A stretch of DNA of 64,000 bases from Acinetobacter ursingii DSM 16037 = CIP 107286 (GTDB lineage Bacteria; Pseudomonadota; Gammaproteobacteria; Pseudomonadales; Moraxellaceae), in contig NZ_KB849717.1 in assembly GCF_000368825.1 (NCBI RefSeq), positions 1,339,601 to 1,403,600 of the forward strand, given 5' to 3'. Positions 7,925-19,292 of the stretch are shown here, in pieces. The number at the start of each line of letters is the position of its first letter. Position 1 is the first letter of the stretch. The position numbers and the translations under genes are program-made. The notes under the pieces are model-generated. The model was not told where the DNA came from, made no database searches, and saw only the letters and a program-made list of their open reading frames with translations.

Positions 7925-8515
7925 TTAGTTAAACGAAACCGTTGGTGCCTTTTCTGCGCCAGCTTCTGCGCTAAAGTTTGGTTTTTCATGCATACCAATC
8001 ACTTTGGCAGTCATGACTTGTGGGAACTGACGCACATAAGTGTTGTAATCCTGAACGGTGGTGATATAACGATTACGTGCCACTGCAATCCGGTTTTCTG
8101 TGCCTTCAAGCTGTACCTGTAAATCGCGGAATTGCTCATTGGCTTTGAGGTCAGGATAATTTTCTGATACTGCGATCAAGCGTGATAATGAACCCGTTAA
8201 TTGGCTTTGCGCTTCCTGATATTTTTTAAATAGTTCTGGATTTTCAAGTACGCTTTGATCAACTTTTAGCCCTGCAACATTAGAGCGTGCCTGAGTGACC
8301 TCAGTTAATACTTTTTCTTCATGCGTTGCATAACCTTTGACCACATTGACCAGATTGGGCACCAAGTCTGAACGGCGTTGATATTGGTTTTGCACTTCTG
8401 ACCATGAAGCAGTCACCGCCTCATCTTTAGCCTGTAAAGTGTTATAACCACAGCCTGAAAAAGCCAAAGTACTCGCAAGTAAAGTTGCAACCGCAGTCTT
8501 TTTTAAAAGATTCAT
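7925..8515 (-). CDS. lemA: LemA family protein
   Basis: A 196-residue protein with an N-terminal hydrophobic signal ending in a possible lipobox (FSGC), followed by the long helical LemA core: the family signature of QYQRRSDLVPNLVNVVKGYA near residues 45-64, then EEKVLTEVTQARS and SENYPDLKANEQF. LemA proteins are membrane-anchored helical bundles exposed to the periplasm, of uncertain function, usually co-transcribed with TPM or peptidase genes, as here. It is the first gene of the operon. Confidence 0.92.
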   Translation of the reverse strand: MNLLKKTAVATLLASTLAFSGCGYNTLQAKDEAVTASWSEVQNQYQRRSDLVPNLVNVVKGYATHEEKVLTEVTQARSNVAGLKVDQSVLENPELFKKYQEAQSQLTGSLSRLIAVSENYPDLKANEQFRDLQVQLEGTENRIAVARNRYITTVQDYNTYVRQFPQVMTAKVIGMHEKPNFSAEAGAEKAPTVSFN

Positions 8516-8608
8516 GATGATATCCTCTTAGTATTTCTTGGAATTTTTTTACATAAATGCATTTTAGCGAGGATTGAAAGTGATGTTTGTTTCTTTTCTT
8601 TACATCAT

Positions 8609-8636
8609 CAAAAAACGGACATTACATCCGTTTTTA
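8609..8636 (-). terminator. Terminator downstream of the metal-dependent hydrolase gene
   Basis: A stem of AAAAACGGA (8611-8619) with TCCGTTTTT (8627-8635) and a 7-base loop. It is A/T-flanked on both sides, so it can stop the minus-strand gene ending at 8664. Confidence 0.7.
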
Positions 8637-8663
8637 TGAAACTTACCTTTGTAGTCAATTAAT

Positions 8664-9554
8664 TTAACTATAGAGCTTTGGCACGACTTCTTCCTGAAAG
8701 CTTTGCATGTGATATTCAGTTGCCATTTTATCTTTCCAGTATTTCACAATCTGACTATAGTCCTGTTCCGCTGGATGAAAGTCCGCTTTGTAATAGGACA
8801 AATATTCAGGTAATAATTGAATGAGCATCTTAGCTAACAAATACAAGCCAAATAGATTGCCTCCAATTTTAGGTAAACTACGCCATTTATCTTGCCAAAA
8901 TAAACGCGTAGTTGAATACAGCGTTAGGCTCGCAAAGCCTGTCGTGACGCTACGCATCAACAAACGACGAACACGGTCATCGCCGTACACTGCCTGATAC
9001 ACCTCAAAAGCGACTGCGCGATGTTCGATTTCTTCAATCGCATGCCAGACCCAAAGTTTGATCGCATCTTCATCAAGCGTACTCAGCACTTCAGGGTGAC
9101 GCAAAATATAGCCGCCTAATAATGCGGTAAAATGTTCAAAGGCACAGGTAATAGCCAACTGAATTTTAGGATGTAAGCTGTGGACATGAATATTTTTTCG
9201 CGCTAACCATGCCTGAAAACGATCCAGATTATAGTGATCACGTCGCCATGCATCATTAAATTCACTATGCGCTTTGGAGTGCATGGCTTCTTGCCCAATA
9301 AAAGCCGCAATCTGCGCCTGCAATGTTGGATCAGTTACTTTATCCCGAACATTACGCACACTATGTACAAAAAATTGTTCGCCAATCGGAAAGGTCGAAG
9401 ACAAGGCCGTGAGCATATGTGACATGACAGGTGAATTGGCAAAGTAATGTCGTTTAATTTTTTCAGGGTGAAATTGTAGACGACGTACGGTAATACCAAG
9501 CGCTTTCGGACGATTAAGATATGATTTTTGTTTCGTCACTTGAGCTAAGCTCAT
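8664..9554 (-). CDS. Metal-dependent hydrolase family protein (PF10118 type)
   Basis: A 296-residue protein with the spaced Glu/His pattern of the PF10118 Metal_hydrol family: GEQFFVHSVR (Glu59), IGQEAMHSKAH (Glu89, His92), AFEHFTALLGG (Glu140) and HAIEEIEHRAVAF (His171, Glu177, His178). This looks like a helical ferritin-like di-metal site, so an oxygenase-type or hydrolytic chemistry are both possible. The product and substrate are unknown. The gene stands alone, with its own terminator, next to the SDR/LysR scar. A GGAATTCCC-like region precedes the start, but I see no clear promoter. Confidence 0.8.
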   Translation of the reverse strand: MSLAQVTKQKSYLNRPKALGITVRRLQFHPEKIKRHYFANSPVMSHMLTALSSTFPIGEQFFVHSVRNVRDKVTDPTLQAQIAAFIGQEAMHSKAHSEFNDAWRRDHYNLDRFQAWLARKNIHVHSLHPKIQLAITCAFEHFTALLGGYILRHPEVLSTLDEDAIKLWVWHAIEEIEHRAVAFEVYQAVYGDDRVRRLLMRSVTTGFASLTLYSTTRLFWQDKWRSLPKIGGNLFGLYLLAKMLIQLLPEYLSYYKADFHPAEQDYSQIVKYWKDKMATEYHMQSFQEEVVPKLYS

Positions 9555-9726
9555 GGGAATTCCTCAACAATACAACGAAGAAATCAGTATTAGAAATTTC
9601 TATATATTTGTATATTGCATAAAAACTCAGCCATTTGCCAAAGTGCTCATTTTGACCAATAAATCCGTTTGATTCTATTTGAAAGCACTTTATCGTTCCG
9701 TTTTAAATGAACTATATTTAAGTAAT

Positions 9727-10042
9727 TTAAATCGGATTTAGGCCTACGGTCATGCCCCCACAGACATATAAAATTTGCCCCGTAATAAATCCTGATTTTT
9801 CACTGAGAAAAAAATCACAAGCATGAGCAATATCTTCAGGCTGTCCGAAACGTTGTACTGGCACATTCTTTAAAATCTGTTCCGTTTCTGGAGCACCCTT
9901 TGGATTGGCTTGCTTAAACAGCTCTGTTTCAATAGGATCAGGCCCAATCGCATTTACAGTAATACCATAAGCACCCAATTCCAAAGCTGCAACCCGAGTC
10001 AGCCCAATCAAAGCAGCTTTACTGGAAGCATAGGCTATGCAT
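9727..10042 (-). pseudogene. Short-chain dehydrogenase remnant, C-terminal half only
   Basis: What remains is the C-terminal half of an SDR oxidoreductase: the catalytic AYASSK (Tyr and Lys of the YxxxK motif), then ALIGLTRVAALELGAYGITVNAIGPDPIETE and the usual FITGQILYVCGGMTVG ending. The Rossmann nucleotide-binding half with TGxxxGIG is absent. The sequence just upstream of the Tyr codon instead reads in antisense into a LysR gene fragment. An open frame continues to an ATG at 10065, but those residues are antisense to the LysR remnant and have no ribosome-binding site. Without the cofactor-binding domain the product cannot be an active SDR. Confidence 0.8.
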
Positions 10043-10261
10043 GAGGTTCGGAACTGGCTCACCATCGTGGAGTTCGTAGAGTTAGGTTTAGGGATTGCGC
10101 TCGTGCCTAAATCAATGCAGTCGTTAAAAAAGGATCATGTGCAATTTGTTGAAATTGAAAATAATGACATTCTTTCTGAAACACACTGTATTTGGAATAA
10201 ACGTAGCTCGTCTATTTTACTCGATCATTTTCTTCAACTTTTACCTTTTGGCACAGTATAA
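10039..10261 (+). pseudogene. LysR-type regulator remnant, C-terminal end only
   Basis: About 74 codons of a LysR effector-binding domain survive: HEVRNWLTIVEFVELGLGIA, LVPKSMQS and the closing helices up to a TAA at 10259-10261. The stretch matches the usual Glu-val ... lva-GlGia-lvP pattern near the LysR C-terminus. The helix-turn-helix half is missing. It points away from the SDR remnant on the opposite strand, the usual divergent regulator/target layout, with both N-terminal halves and the shared promoter deleted. Confidence 0.75.
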
Positions 10262-10286
10262 AAAGCCCGCATCACTGCGGGCTTCA
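10259..10286 (-). terminator. Terminator of gltBD
   Basis: A 9-bp GC-rich stem (AAGCCCGCA 10263-10271 with TGCGGGCTT 10276-10284) with loop TCAC. On the minus strand it ends in TTTTTAT, a good U-tract, 24 bases after the gltD stop. Confidence 0.85.
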
Positions 10287-10309
10287 TATTGCTTTTGAAT
10301 CTCTAGATT

Positions 10310-11764
<1,455 letters not shown>

Positions 11765-11800
11765 TTACCTGCACCTGCCTATGTATATGCAGTAGTGGAA

Positions 11801-14800
11801 TTATTGAGGATCAGCTTGAGTTGCTTTCAAAAGCGTGAGCAAATTAGCAGCTTTTGGTTTTACAAGCCAGAACTTCCGACTGTAAAAATCGAACTCATTG
11901 CGGATCTTATACGCCCAAGCACTACCTGTTTCTTTAATGTGTTCATCCAGAATACGAAGCAGGAATTGTTGATGCTCTTCCATCGACTCAGTCGAGATAC
12001 GAGTCAGGTCAATCAACTCATGGTTGTAATAATCGACAAAGTCATTATCCAGATCGAGTACATAAGCAAAACCACCTGTCATACCCGCACCGAAGTTATG
12101 ACCGACTTTACCGAGCACAGTCACAATCCCGCCTGTCATATATTCACAACAGTGGTCGCCTGCACCTTCAATCACGGCAAACGCGCCAGAGTTACGTACT
12201 GCAAAACGCTCACCCGCCGTACCTGCTGCAAATAACTTACCGCCTGTTGCACCGTACATACAGGTATTACCAATAATCGCAGTATGTTGGGTCTGGAATG
12301 GTGAACCTTTTGGTGGGAAGATCGACACTCGACCGCCTGCCATACCTTTACCAACGTAATCGTTGGCATCACCTTCAAGTTTGATATGCAAACCACCCGC
12401 ATTCCATACACCCAGTGACTGACCTGCTGTACCTTTTAAGTTCATAATGACTGGATGTGATTCCATGTCCAGATTGCCATAACGACGCGCAATCTCACCA
12501 GAAACACGTGCGCCAATTGAACGATCACAGTTACCAACTTCAAAATTAAACTCACCACCTGTACCCGCTTCAATGGCAGGAAGCATTTCTTCTACCATAC
12601 GTTCAGCCAGCAAGCCTTTATCAAATGGCTCATTACCCTGAACTTCACAGTATTGTGCCTTGCCTTGTGCCGCAGGATGTGACTGCAACAATGGTGTTAA
12701 ATCAAGATGTGCATGTTTATCAGTTTCACCCGGCAATACTTCAAGTAAATCCACACGACCAATCAAGTCTTTCAGGGAAGCAACACCTAATGCAGCCAAC
12801 CACTCACGGGTTTCTTCAGCAATGAAATGGAAGAAATTGATGAGCATTTCAGGTTCACCAATATAGTGATCCTGACGGAGTTTGTCTTGTTGTGTTGCAA
12901 CACCCGTCGCACAGTTATTCAGGTGGCAAATACGCAAGTATTTACAGCCTAATGCGATCATAGGCGTAGAACCAAAACCAAAGCTTTCAGCACCCAAAAT
13001 CGCGGCTTTTACGACATCCAGACCAGTTTTTAAACCACCATCTGTTTGTACACGAACTTTACCACGTAGGTCATTTACACGCAGGGCTTGATGCGCTTCA
13101 GACAGACCAAGCTCCCACGGTGAACCCGCATGATGAATGGATGAAAGTGGAGAAGCCGCTGTACCACCGTCATAACCAGAAATGGTAATGAAGTCGGCAT
13201 ACGCTTTGGCAACACCTGCGGCAATCGTACCTACACCCGGTTCAGAGACTAGCTTGACTGAAACCATCGCCTGAGGATTGACTTGCTTCAAGTCAAAAAT
13301 CAATTGTGACAAATCTTCAATCGAATAAATATCATGATGTGGCGGCGGAGAAATCAAGGTAACGCCCGGAACAGAATAACGTAAACGTGCAATTAAGCTA
13401 TTGACTTTACCACCCGGAAGCTGACCACCTTCACCCGGTTTTGCGCCTTGAGCGACTTTGATCTGTAGGACTTCCGCAGAAGTCAGATAAGCAGGAGTTA
13501 CCCCAAAACGACCCGATGCGATCTGTTTAATTTTCGAGTTACGAATCGTGCCATAACGCGCAGGATCTTCACCACCCTCACCTGAATTCGAACGACCGCC
13601 AATGGTGTTCATGGCAATCGCAATCGCTTCATGCGCTTCTGGTGACAATGCCCCTAATGACATCCCCGCTGAGTCAAATCGTGGCAAAATTGCCTCAACC
13701 GATTCAACTTGCTCAACAGGAATTGAATTCGTGGTTTTGAGCTTGAATAAATCACGGATCGTCGCGATTGGGCGGCTATTGACCAGTTCCGCATATTCTT
13801 TAAAGTCAGCGTAATTACCAGAACGTACCGCTTTGTGTAATGCATTGATCACATCTGGGTTAAAGGCATGGTATTCCTTACCGAATACAAACTTCAGCAA
13901 ACCACCCTGATCAATTGGCTTACGTGTTTTCCACGCTAAATCGGCTAGTTTTTTCTGATCATTTTCAAGATCAACAAAAGTTGCACCCTGAATACGGCTT
14001 GGTACACCGAGGAAGCATTTATCCACCACTTCTGATGATAAACCCACTGCTTCAAAAAGCTGTCCACCACGATAAGACGCGACTGTTGAAATCCCCATTT
14101 TAGAGAGAACTTTCAATAGACCTTTATCAATACCTTTGCGGAAGTTGGCTTGGGCATGTACTGGATCACCAAGTAACTCACCTTTTGCGATTAAATCATT
14201 GATCACATCATAAGCAAGGTATGGATAAACTGCCGTTGCACCAAAACCGAGCAAGACTGCAAATTGATGCGCATCACGTGCAACACCCGTTTCAACAATA
14301 ATGTTGGCATCGGTACGCAAACCCGTCTGAATCAAATAATGGTGTACTGCACCTGTTGCTAAAGCCGCATTTGCAGGTAGATACCCCTGACGCAAATTTT
14401 TATCAGAAAGGATCAATAACGTTTGACCATCACGAACTGCCTGTGCAGATTCCTCACAAATACGATTGACCGCAGCTTGTAAGCCTTCTTCTTCACGATA
14501 ATTCAGATCAATTTCTGCAATCTCATAACCTGCGCGGTTTAAATTGCGTAATTGATGCATTTTCGAATTTGAAAGTACAGGGCTTGAGATAATCAAGCGA
14601 TCTGCATGTTCTGGCCCTTGCTCGAAGACATTCTGTTCACGACCTAAACAGGTTTCAAGTGACATCACAATCGATTCACGTAATGGATCGATCGGAGGAT
14701 TGGTCACCTGTGCAAATTGTTGACGGAAATAATCAGAAACATGGCGAACCTGACGTGATAAAACCGCCATTGGCGTATCATCACCCATTGAGCCTACTGC

Positions 14801-16282
14801 TTCCTGACCACTTTCAGCAATCGGACGTAGCATCTGGTCACGTTCTTCAAACGTCACCATAAACATTTTCTGAGCCGTCTTTAGCTCATCGCCAGCCAAT
14901 CCCTGCTCAGATAGTTTTTCTTCAAGCTCAGGGTCTGCCTGTAAGCGCAACGCGTGTTCACGCAACCACTCACGATATGGACGCATTTTTTTCAGATGTG
15001 TGCTGACATCATTGGTGTCGAGTAATTTACCTGTAAAGGTATCGACTACCAAAATTTGACCTGGGCCGACACGACCTTTAGATACAACATCTTCAGGTTG
15101 GTAGTCCCACACCCCAATTTCAGAAGCAAGGGTAATATAATCATTTTTGGTAATCACCCAGCGCGCAGGACGTAAACCATTACGATCCAGCATACAAATC
15201 GCATGACGACCATCTTGGATCACCAGACCCGCAGGTCCATCCCATGCTTCCATGTGTTTAGAGTTAAACTCATAAAAGGCACGTAAGTCTGCATCTAGAG
15301 TTTCAACATTTTGCCATGCAGGTGGAACCAGCATACGTAAGCCACGGAATAAATCCATGCCACCGCCAACCAGAATTTCAAGCATATTGTCTAAGCTTGA
15401 AGAGTCTGATCCAGTACGGTTTACAATTGGATTAAGCTCAGTTAAACCTGGTAATAATGGGTTTTCAAATTTCGGTGTCCGCGCTAATGCCCAGTTACGG
15501 TTAGCGGTAATGGTGTTGATTTCACCATTGTGCGCCAAATAACGAAACGGCTGCGCTAACGGCCAACGCGGTAATGTATTGGTTGAGAAACGTTGATGGA
15601 ACACCACGATATGTGAAGTCAGACGTTCATCCGCTAGATCTGTATAAAAGTCAGCAATTGCTGCTGGCATCATCAAACCTTTATAGCTGATCACATTTGA
15701 AGACAAAGTCGTTACGTAGAATGAGCTATCGTTTTGTAATTTTTGTTCAGCACGGCGACGCGCCAAGAATAACTTACGGTTGAATTCAACCTCAGTCACG
15801 CCCATTGGACAGTTTACAATAATTTGTTCAAAGACAGGTAAAGACTGGAGTGCAATTTCACCCAATACATCGTTATTGGTTGGGACAACACGCCAAGCCA
15901 AAACTTTTAAGCCTTCTGATTCAATTTCCTTGTTCAGGGTATTTTTTGCGTGCTGTGCCAATGCAGGATCTACATTAAGAAAAACCGTACCCGCAGCGAA
16001 AATCTCACTCAACGTGATATCACTAAGCTTTTTCGCTTCATCACGGAAAAAAGCTTTTGGCATAGCCAGTAATAGACCGCACCCATCCCCTGTTTTACCA
16101 TCAGCGGCAATACCACCACGATGCGTCATGCAACTTAAACTGTGAATTGCGGTTTGAACAAGGTGGTGACTTGGTTGGCCCTTCATCTGGGCAATCAAAC
16201 CAAAACCGCAGTTATCTTTAAACTCATCTGGTTGATATAAACCTTGAGCGGGAGCTACAGTATGAGGCGATGGCAAGTGCAT
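11801..16282 (-). CDS. gltB: Glutamate synthase [NADPH] large subunit
   Basis: The alpha subunit converts glutamine and 2-oxoglutarate into two glutamates. Domains in order: class II glutaminase with the nucleophile Cys in NCGFGL (residue 25 from the chosen start), a central linker domain, an FMN-binding TIM barrel with the [11 protein letters not shown] loop, the [3Fe-4S] ligands of [12 protein letters not shown], and the C-terminal beta-helix with repeated Gly-rich turns (for example [11 protein letters not shown]). The frame is open to an ATG at 16318, but the in-frame ATG at 16282 has GAAGG spaced 8 bases before it, so I place the start there, giving 1493 residues. The short propeptide before Cys would be removed to expose the nucleophile. 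It is first in the gltBD operon. Confidence 0.96.
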   Translation of the reverse strand: MHLPSPHTVAPAQGLYQPDEFKDNCGFGLIAQMKGQPSHHLVQTAIHSLSCMTHRGGIAADGKTGDGCGLLLAMPKAFFRDEAKKLSDITLSEIFAAGTVFLNVDPALAQHAKNTLNKEIESEGLKVLAWRVVPTNNDVLGEIALQSLPVFEQIIVNCPMGVTEVEFNRKLFLARRRAEQKLQNDSSFYVTTLSSNVISYKGLMMPAAIADFYTDLADERLTSHIVVFHQRFSTNTLPRWPLAQPFRYLAHNGEINTITANRNWALARTPKFENPLLPGLTELNPIVNRTGSDSSSLDNMLEILVGGGMDLFRGLRMLVPPAWQNVETLDADLRAFYEFNSKHMEAWDGPAGLVIQDGRHAICMLDRNGLRPARWVITKNDYITLASEIGVWDYQPEDVVSKGRVGPGQILVVDTFTGKLLDTNDVSTHLKKMRPYREWLREHALRLQADPELEEKLSEQGLAGDELKTAQKMFMVTFEERDQMLRPIAESGQEAVGSMGDDTPMAVLSRQVRHVSDYFRQQFAQVTNPPIDPLRESIVMSLETCLGREQNVFEQGPEHADRLIISSPVLSNSKMHQLRNLNRAGYEIAEIDLNYREEEGLQAAVNRICEESAQAVRDGQTLLILSDKNLRQGYLPANAALATGAVHHYLIQTGLRTDANIIVETGVARDAHQFAVLLGFGATAVYPYLAYDVINDLIAKGELLGDPVHAQANFRKGIDKGLLKVLSKMGISTVASYRGGQLFEAVGLSSEVVDKCFLGVPSRIQGATFVDLENDQKKLADLAWKTRKPIDQGGLLKFVFGKEYHAFNPDVINALHKAVRSGNYADFKEYAELVNSRPIATIRDLFKLKTTNSIPVEQVESVEAILPRFDSAGMSLGALSPEAHEAIAIAMNTIGGRSNSGEGGEDPARYGTIRNSKIKQIASGRFGVTPAYLTSAEVLQIKVAQGAKPGEGGQLPGGKVNSLIARLRYSVPGVTLISPPPHHDIYSIEDLSQLIFDLKQVNPQAMVSVKLVSEPGVGTIAAGVAKAYADFITISGYDGGTAASPLSSIHHAGSPWELGLSEAHQALRVNDLRGKVRVQTDGGLKTGLDVVKAAILGAESFGFGSTPMIALGCKYLRICHLNNCATGVATQQDKLRQDHYIGEPEMLINFFHFIAEETREWLAALGVASLKDLIGRVDLLEVLPGETDKHAHLDLTPLLQSHPAAQGKAQYCEVQGNEPFDKGLLAERMVEEMLPAIEAGTGGEFNFEVGNCDRSIGARVSGEIARRYGNLDMESHPVIMNLKGTAGQSLGVWNAGGLHIKLEGDANDYVGKGMAGGRVSIFPPKGSPFQTQHTAIIGNTCMYGATGGKLFAAGTAGERFAVRNSGAFAVIEGAGDHCCEYMTGGIVTVLGKVGHNFGAGMTGGFAYVLDLDNDFVDYYNHELIDLTRISTESMEEHQQFLLRILDEHIKETGSAWAYKIRNEFDFYSRKFWLVKPKAANLLTLLKATQADPQ

Positions 16283-16695
16283 AGCGTACCCTTCTTTCAA
16301 CATGGCTCTTTCGAGCATAAAACGATCAATTTACTTCGCGACGTTGTCTATTACTCACGTAAAGCTAAATGTTTTACAATCCATTTTTGCATTACTATCT
16401 GACTATACGCCCTTTGTGGCAAGCAGACAGCAACTTTCTTGGCAAAAACGTTTTGAGTTATTTCGCACTGTTTTATAGCAGTTTAAAACGACGATTTCGC
16501 ATACTAATTAAAAGATTAAGCTCCAAAATAGGGACAAAGTGATCAATTAGCGCATCGATAATGCAAAAATAATGCCAATACCAATTAGAAATAACTAAGT
16601 GATTTAATTATAAAAGATAATTAATTTTGTATTTTTGTAACGCCTTAAAATAAACTTAAATTTTGAACCAACATTGTGCAAAATAATATTTGAGA
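16283..16695. other. Gene-free stretch upstream of gltB
   Basis: An AT-rich region with no convincing reading frame. On the minus strand a TATAGT box at about 16414-16419 could be the -10 of gltB, without a clear -35. No riboswitch or RNA gene is recognisable. Confidence 0.4.
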
Positions 16696-16728
16696 TTAAT
16701 ACATGCACTATTTTTGTGCATGTATTAA
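16696..16728. repeat. Perfect 13-bp inverted repeat at the end of the SPOR gene
   Basis: TTAATACATGCAC (16696-16708) pairs perfectly with GTGCATGTATTAA (16716-16728) across a 7-base loop. It overlaps the stop codon of the SPOR-domain gene at 16725. There is no proper T-run on either side, so it is not a textbook rho-independent terminator, though it could still protect or end the long pil-aro transcript. Confidence 0.6.
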
Positions 16729-17585
16729 TTAAATGGATCACTTATTTCGCGTTCATTGTTCCGCGAAGGACGATTTTCCACATTAGGGGTATTAGGTGCA
16801 GTACTACTTGGATTTAGAGAAGAAACATTATTTGATTGGCGCTGCACACCGACCACATTCCCGTCTTGATCACGCTGAGTGACTGTTGTTGAGGTCGTTG
16901 GAGCAGCAGGTGCAGACTCAACGGAGGGAGTTGGTGATACAGGGGCGACAGGTATCGGTGCGTTTCTTAGATTAACGCTATAAAGTTGCCCTGCGCTGCC
17001 CTTAATTTCTTCAGAGCCTAAATCATTAATCAACGGTAAATAATTAGCCAAAGACACTGCCTTCGGGTGTACTGAAGCAGGGAATTTCAGATTTAATTGC
17101 GATAATTGATGCGTTGCATCGGCTTCCCGATTAAATACCCCATAGGCTAGAACGTATTGTTCTTCCTGATTTTCCCCACTTAAACGAAAGTAAATGAAAT
17201 TTTTACGGTCAGACTGACTCTTTAAATAGTTTTTAATAATATTTTCATTAGACGAACGAAATAACTCAATGGTCCAGTTCCGCTGATTTTCCTGCATAAA
17301 CTTGGTACCACGAAACTCTGCCTCATGATTTCCTGCGGTAATTACACGCATAGTTAAATCTAAGGGTCTGACTTCATCAGACAAAGTCCCCAAATTGGTC
17401 GTCGCGGTCACTTTCTGTGGCTGAATCTGAGACTGTGTTTCAACAATATCTTGTTTTTCGACTTGTACCACTTTATCTGAACTGGTGATCGCCCAAAAGA
17501 TCAGCGCCAGCAATAAGCACAGCAGACCAAGCACTAGCCAACTATAGTGCTGAATATTCTGCCACAGCGTACGTGATACCGTCAT
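16725..17585 (-). CDS. SPOR-domain-like inner membrane protein
   Basis: A 286-residue bitopic protein: a short cytoplasmic start, one membrane helix at about residues 14-34, a linker, a folded part at about 105-185 resembling a SPOR domain (NWTIELFRSSNENIIKNYL, then YVLAYGVFNREADATHQLSQL), and a Pro/Ser/Thr/Asn-rich tail. SPOR domains bind denuded peptidoglycan at division sites, as in DamX and DedD. The gene is 13 bases after aroB, as damX follows aroB in enteric bacteria, which supports the reading. The Pro-rich stretch comes after the domain, unlike DamX, where the SPOR domain is terminal. Confidence 0.7.
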   Translation of the reverse strand: MTVSRTLWQNIQHYSWLVLGLLCLLLALIFWAITSSDKVVQVEKQDIVETQSQIQPQKVTATTNLGTLSDEVRPLDLTMRVITAGNHEAEFRGTKFMQENQRNWTIELFRSSNENIIKNYLKSQSDRKNFIYFRLSGENQEEQYVLAYGVFNREADATHQLSQLNLKFPASVHPKAVSLANYLPLINDLGSEEIKGSAGQLYSVNLRNAPIPVAPVSPTPSVESAPAAPTTSTTVTQRDQDGNVVGVQRQSNNVSSLNPSSTAPNTPNVENRPSRNNEREISDPFN

Positions 17586-17598
17586 ATTACACCCAATC

Positions 17599-18681
17599 TC
17601 ACTCTGCCTGATTTTCCAAAATAACCTGTTTCATTTTCTCAACATCAAATTCTTTGGTAATGACAGCCTGACCCAGTTGTTGTAACAACACCAATCTCAA
17701 CTGTCCATTCAGAACTTTTTTGTCGTGTGCCATATAAGACAAAAACTCATCCAATGGAATTTTCGGACATGATATCGGCAATTTTGCACGTTGAATGATA
17801 TTTTTTGTACGCTGTAAATCTTCAGCGGAAATCCAACCCATGCGCTGTGACAAATCAGCCGCCATGACCATTCCCGTTGCTACAGCTTCACCATGTAGCC
17901 ATTTACCATAACCCAAATAAGATTCAATCGCGTGACCAAACGTATGTCCCAGATTTAAAAGCGCGCGCTCACCCTGCTCTTTTTCATCGTTCGCCACAAT
18001 TCTAGCCTTATGCGCACAAGAACGATAAACCGCTTGGGCCAATAGACTTTCATCACCTGCAAGTAAGCCATCCATATGCTGTTCTAACCAAGCTAAAAAC
18101 TCAAGATCACCCAGCAATGCATATTTAATCACCTCGGCCAGCCCAGCAGACAACTCACGTGCTGGCAAAGTACGCAACTGTGCCATATCCGCCATAACTA
18201 CTTCAGGCTGCTTAAATGCGCCAATCATATTTTTGCCTAAGGGATGATTAATCCCTGTCTTTCCACCGACGCTAGAATCTACTTGAGAAAGCAAAGTAGT
18301 TGGCACCTGAATAAAATAAACACCTCGCTGGAAACAGGCTGATGCAAAACCTGCCATATCGCCAATCACGCCGCCTCCCAATGCCAAGACAGTACAATCA
18401 CGATTGAAGCCCGCTTCTAACAATGCATCGAAAATCAGGTTTAAATTTTCAAGATTTTTATATTTTTCACCATCAGGCAGCACACAGGTCGCCACTTTTT
18501 TACCCAAAGATTCTAAATCATGAACATAATGGGACAAATACAGTTGTTCCAATGTGGTATTGGTCACGATCATCACTTGCTGACCTTTGATATAAGGTGC
18601 TAACAATGTTTTTGGATCTAACTGACTACCAATAAAAATAGGATAACGACGATCACCGAGTTCTACATGAAGTGTTTGCAT
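17599..18681 (-). CDS. aroB: 3-dehydroquinate synthase
   Basis: Converts DAHP to 3-dehydroquinate, the second step of the shikimate pathway, using NAD and a divalent metal. It has 360 residues, the normal length. Visible family motifs are the NAD-binding [11 protein letters not shown] near residue 103, [13 protein letters not shown] near 136, and the metal-binding GHTFGHAIE near 250. It lies 32 bases after aroK in the pil-aro operon. Confidence 0.97.
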   Translation of the reverse strand: MQTLHVELGDRRYPIFIGSQLDPKTLLAPYIKGQQVMIVTNTTLEQLYLSHYVHDLESLGKKVATCVLPDGEKYKNLENLNLIFDALLEAGFNRDCTVLALGGGVIGDMAGFASACFQRGVYFIQVPTTLLSQVDSSVGGKTGINHPLGKNMIGAFKQPEVVMADMAQLRTLPARELSAGLAEVIKYALLGDLEFLAWLEQHMDGLLAGDESLLAQAVYRSCAHKARIVANDEKEQGERALLNLGHTFGHAIESYLGYGKWLHGEAVATGMVMAADLSQRMGWISAEDLQRTKNIIQRAKLPISCPKIPLDEFLSYMAHDKKVLNGQLRLVLLQQLGQAVITKEFDVEKMKQVILENQAE

Positions 18682-18713
18682 GAAACTTTAATGCCAATAA
18701 TAAAATAAATAGC

Positions 18714-19256
18714 CTAGTGAGATTCTGCTGCCAAAATCACACGTAAAATATGCTGTGCCAATTCTCGTGCAGCCCCTTGATGTGTTTCTATCACATAATG
18801 TGCAACTTCACGATACAGAGGATCACGAATTTGAAGTAGATCTTTGAGTTTTTGCTCTGGGTTTTCAACCTGCAATAATGGTCGATTTTTATCCCGATAG
18901 GTACGCTGTAATTGTAATTCTACAGGCGTATAAAGATAGATCACAATACCGCGGTTTTTCAAATAAGCGCGGTTTTCGGCTTGAGTCACCGCACCACCAC
19001 CTGTAGCCACAACCAATTGTCTACGCTGGGTTAACTCATTAATGACTGTTTTTTCTCTCGAGCGAAAACCAATCTCACCTTCTTTTTCAAATATCCACGG
19101 AATACTGGCTCCAGTTTTACGCTCAATTTCATGATCACTATCCAGAAACTCGCGCCCCAAAAGCTCAGCCAAGTGCCGTCCTACTGTTGTTTTTCCTGCT
19201 CCCATTGGCCCCACCAAATAGATATTTGGCAGAGCTCTAAACTCTTTGCCTAGCAA
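18714..19256 (-). CDS. aroK: Shikimate kinase
   Basis: Phosphorylates shikimate with ATP. It has 180 residues with the P-loop GPMGAGKTT near residues 16-24, the shikimate-binding LDSDHEIE, RSREK and the GGGAV loop. The start appears to be TTG at 19256, preceded by AGGTGA at suitable spacing; no in-frame ATG exists before the P-loop. The gene is between pilQ and aroB, an arrangement shared with other gammaproteobacteria. Confidence 0.95.
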   Translation of the reverse strand: MLGKEFRALPNIYLVGPMGAGKTTVGRHLAELLGREFLDSDHEIERKTGASIPWIFEKEGEIGFRSREKTVINELTQRRQLVVATGGGAVTQAENRAYLKNRGIVIYLYTPVELQLQRTYRDKNRPLLQVENPEQKLKDLLQIRDPLYREVAHYVIETHQGAARELAQHILRVILAAESH

Positions 19257-19292
19257 GGAGTCACCTATTGCATAACTTGAATTAAACTTATA

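Noticed and set aside
10043..10065. ATG at 10065 as a real start of a 112-residue SDR
   Set aside because: These codons are antisense to the LysR remnant, lack a Shine-Dalgarno and cannot supply a Rossmann fold.
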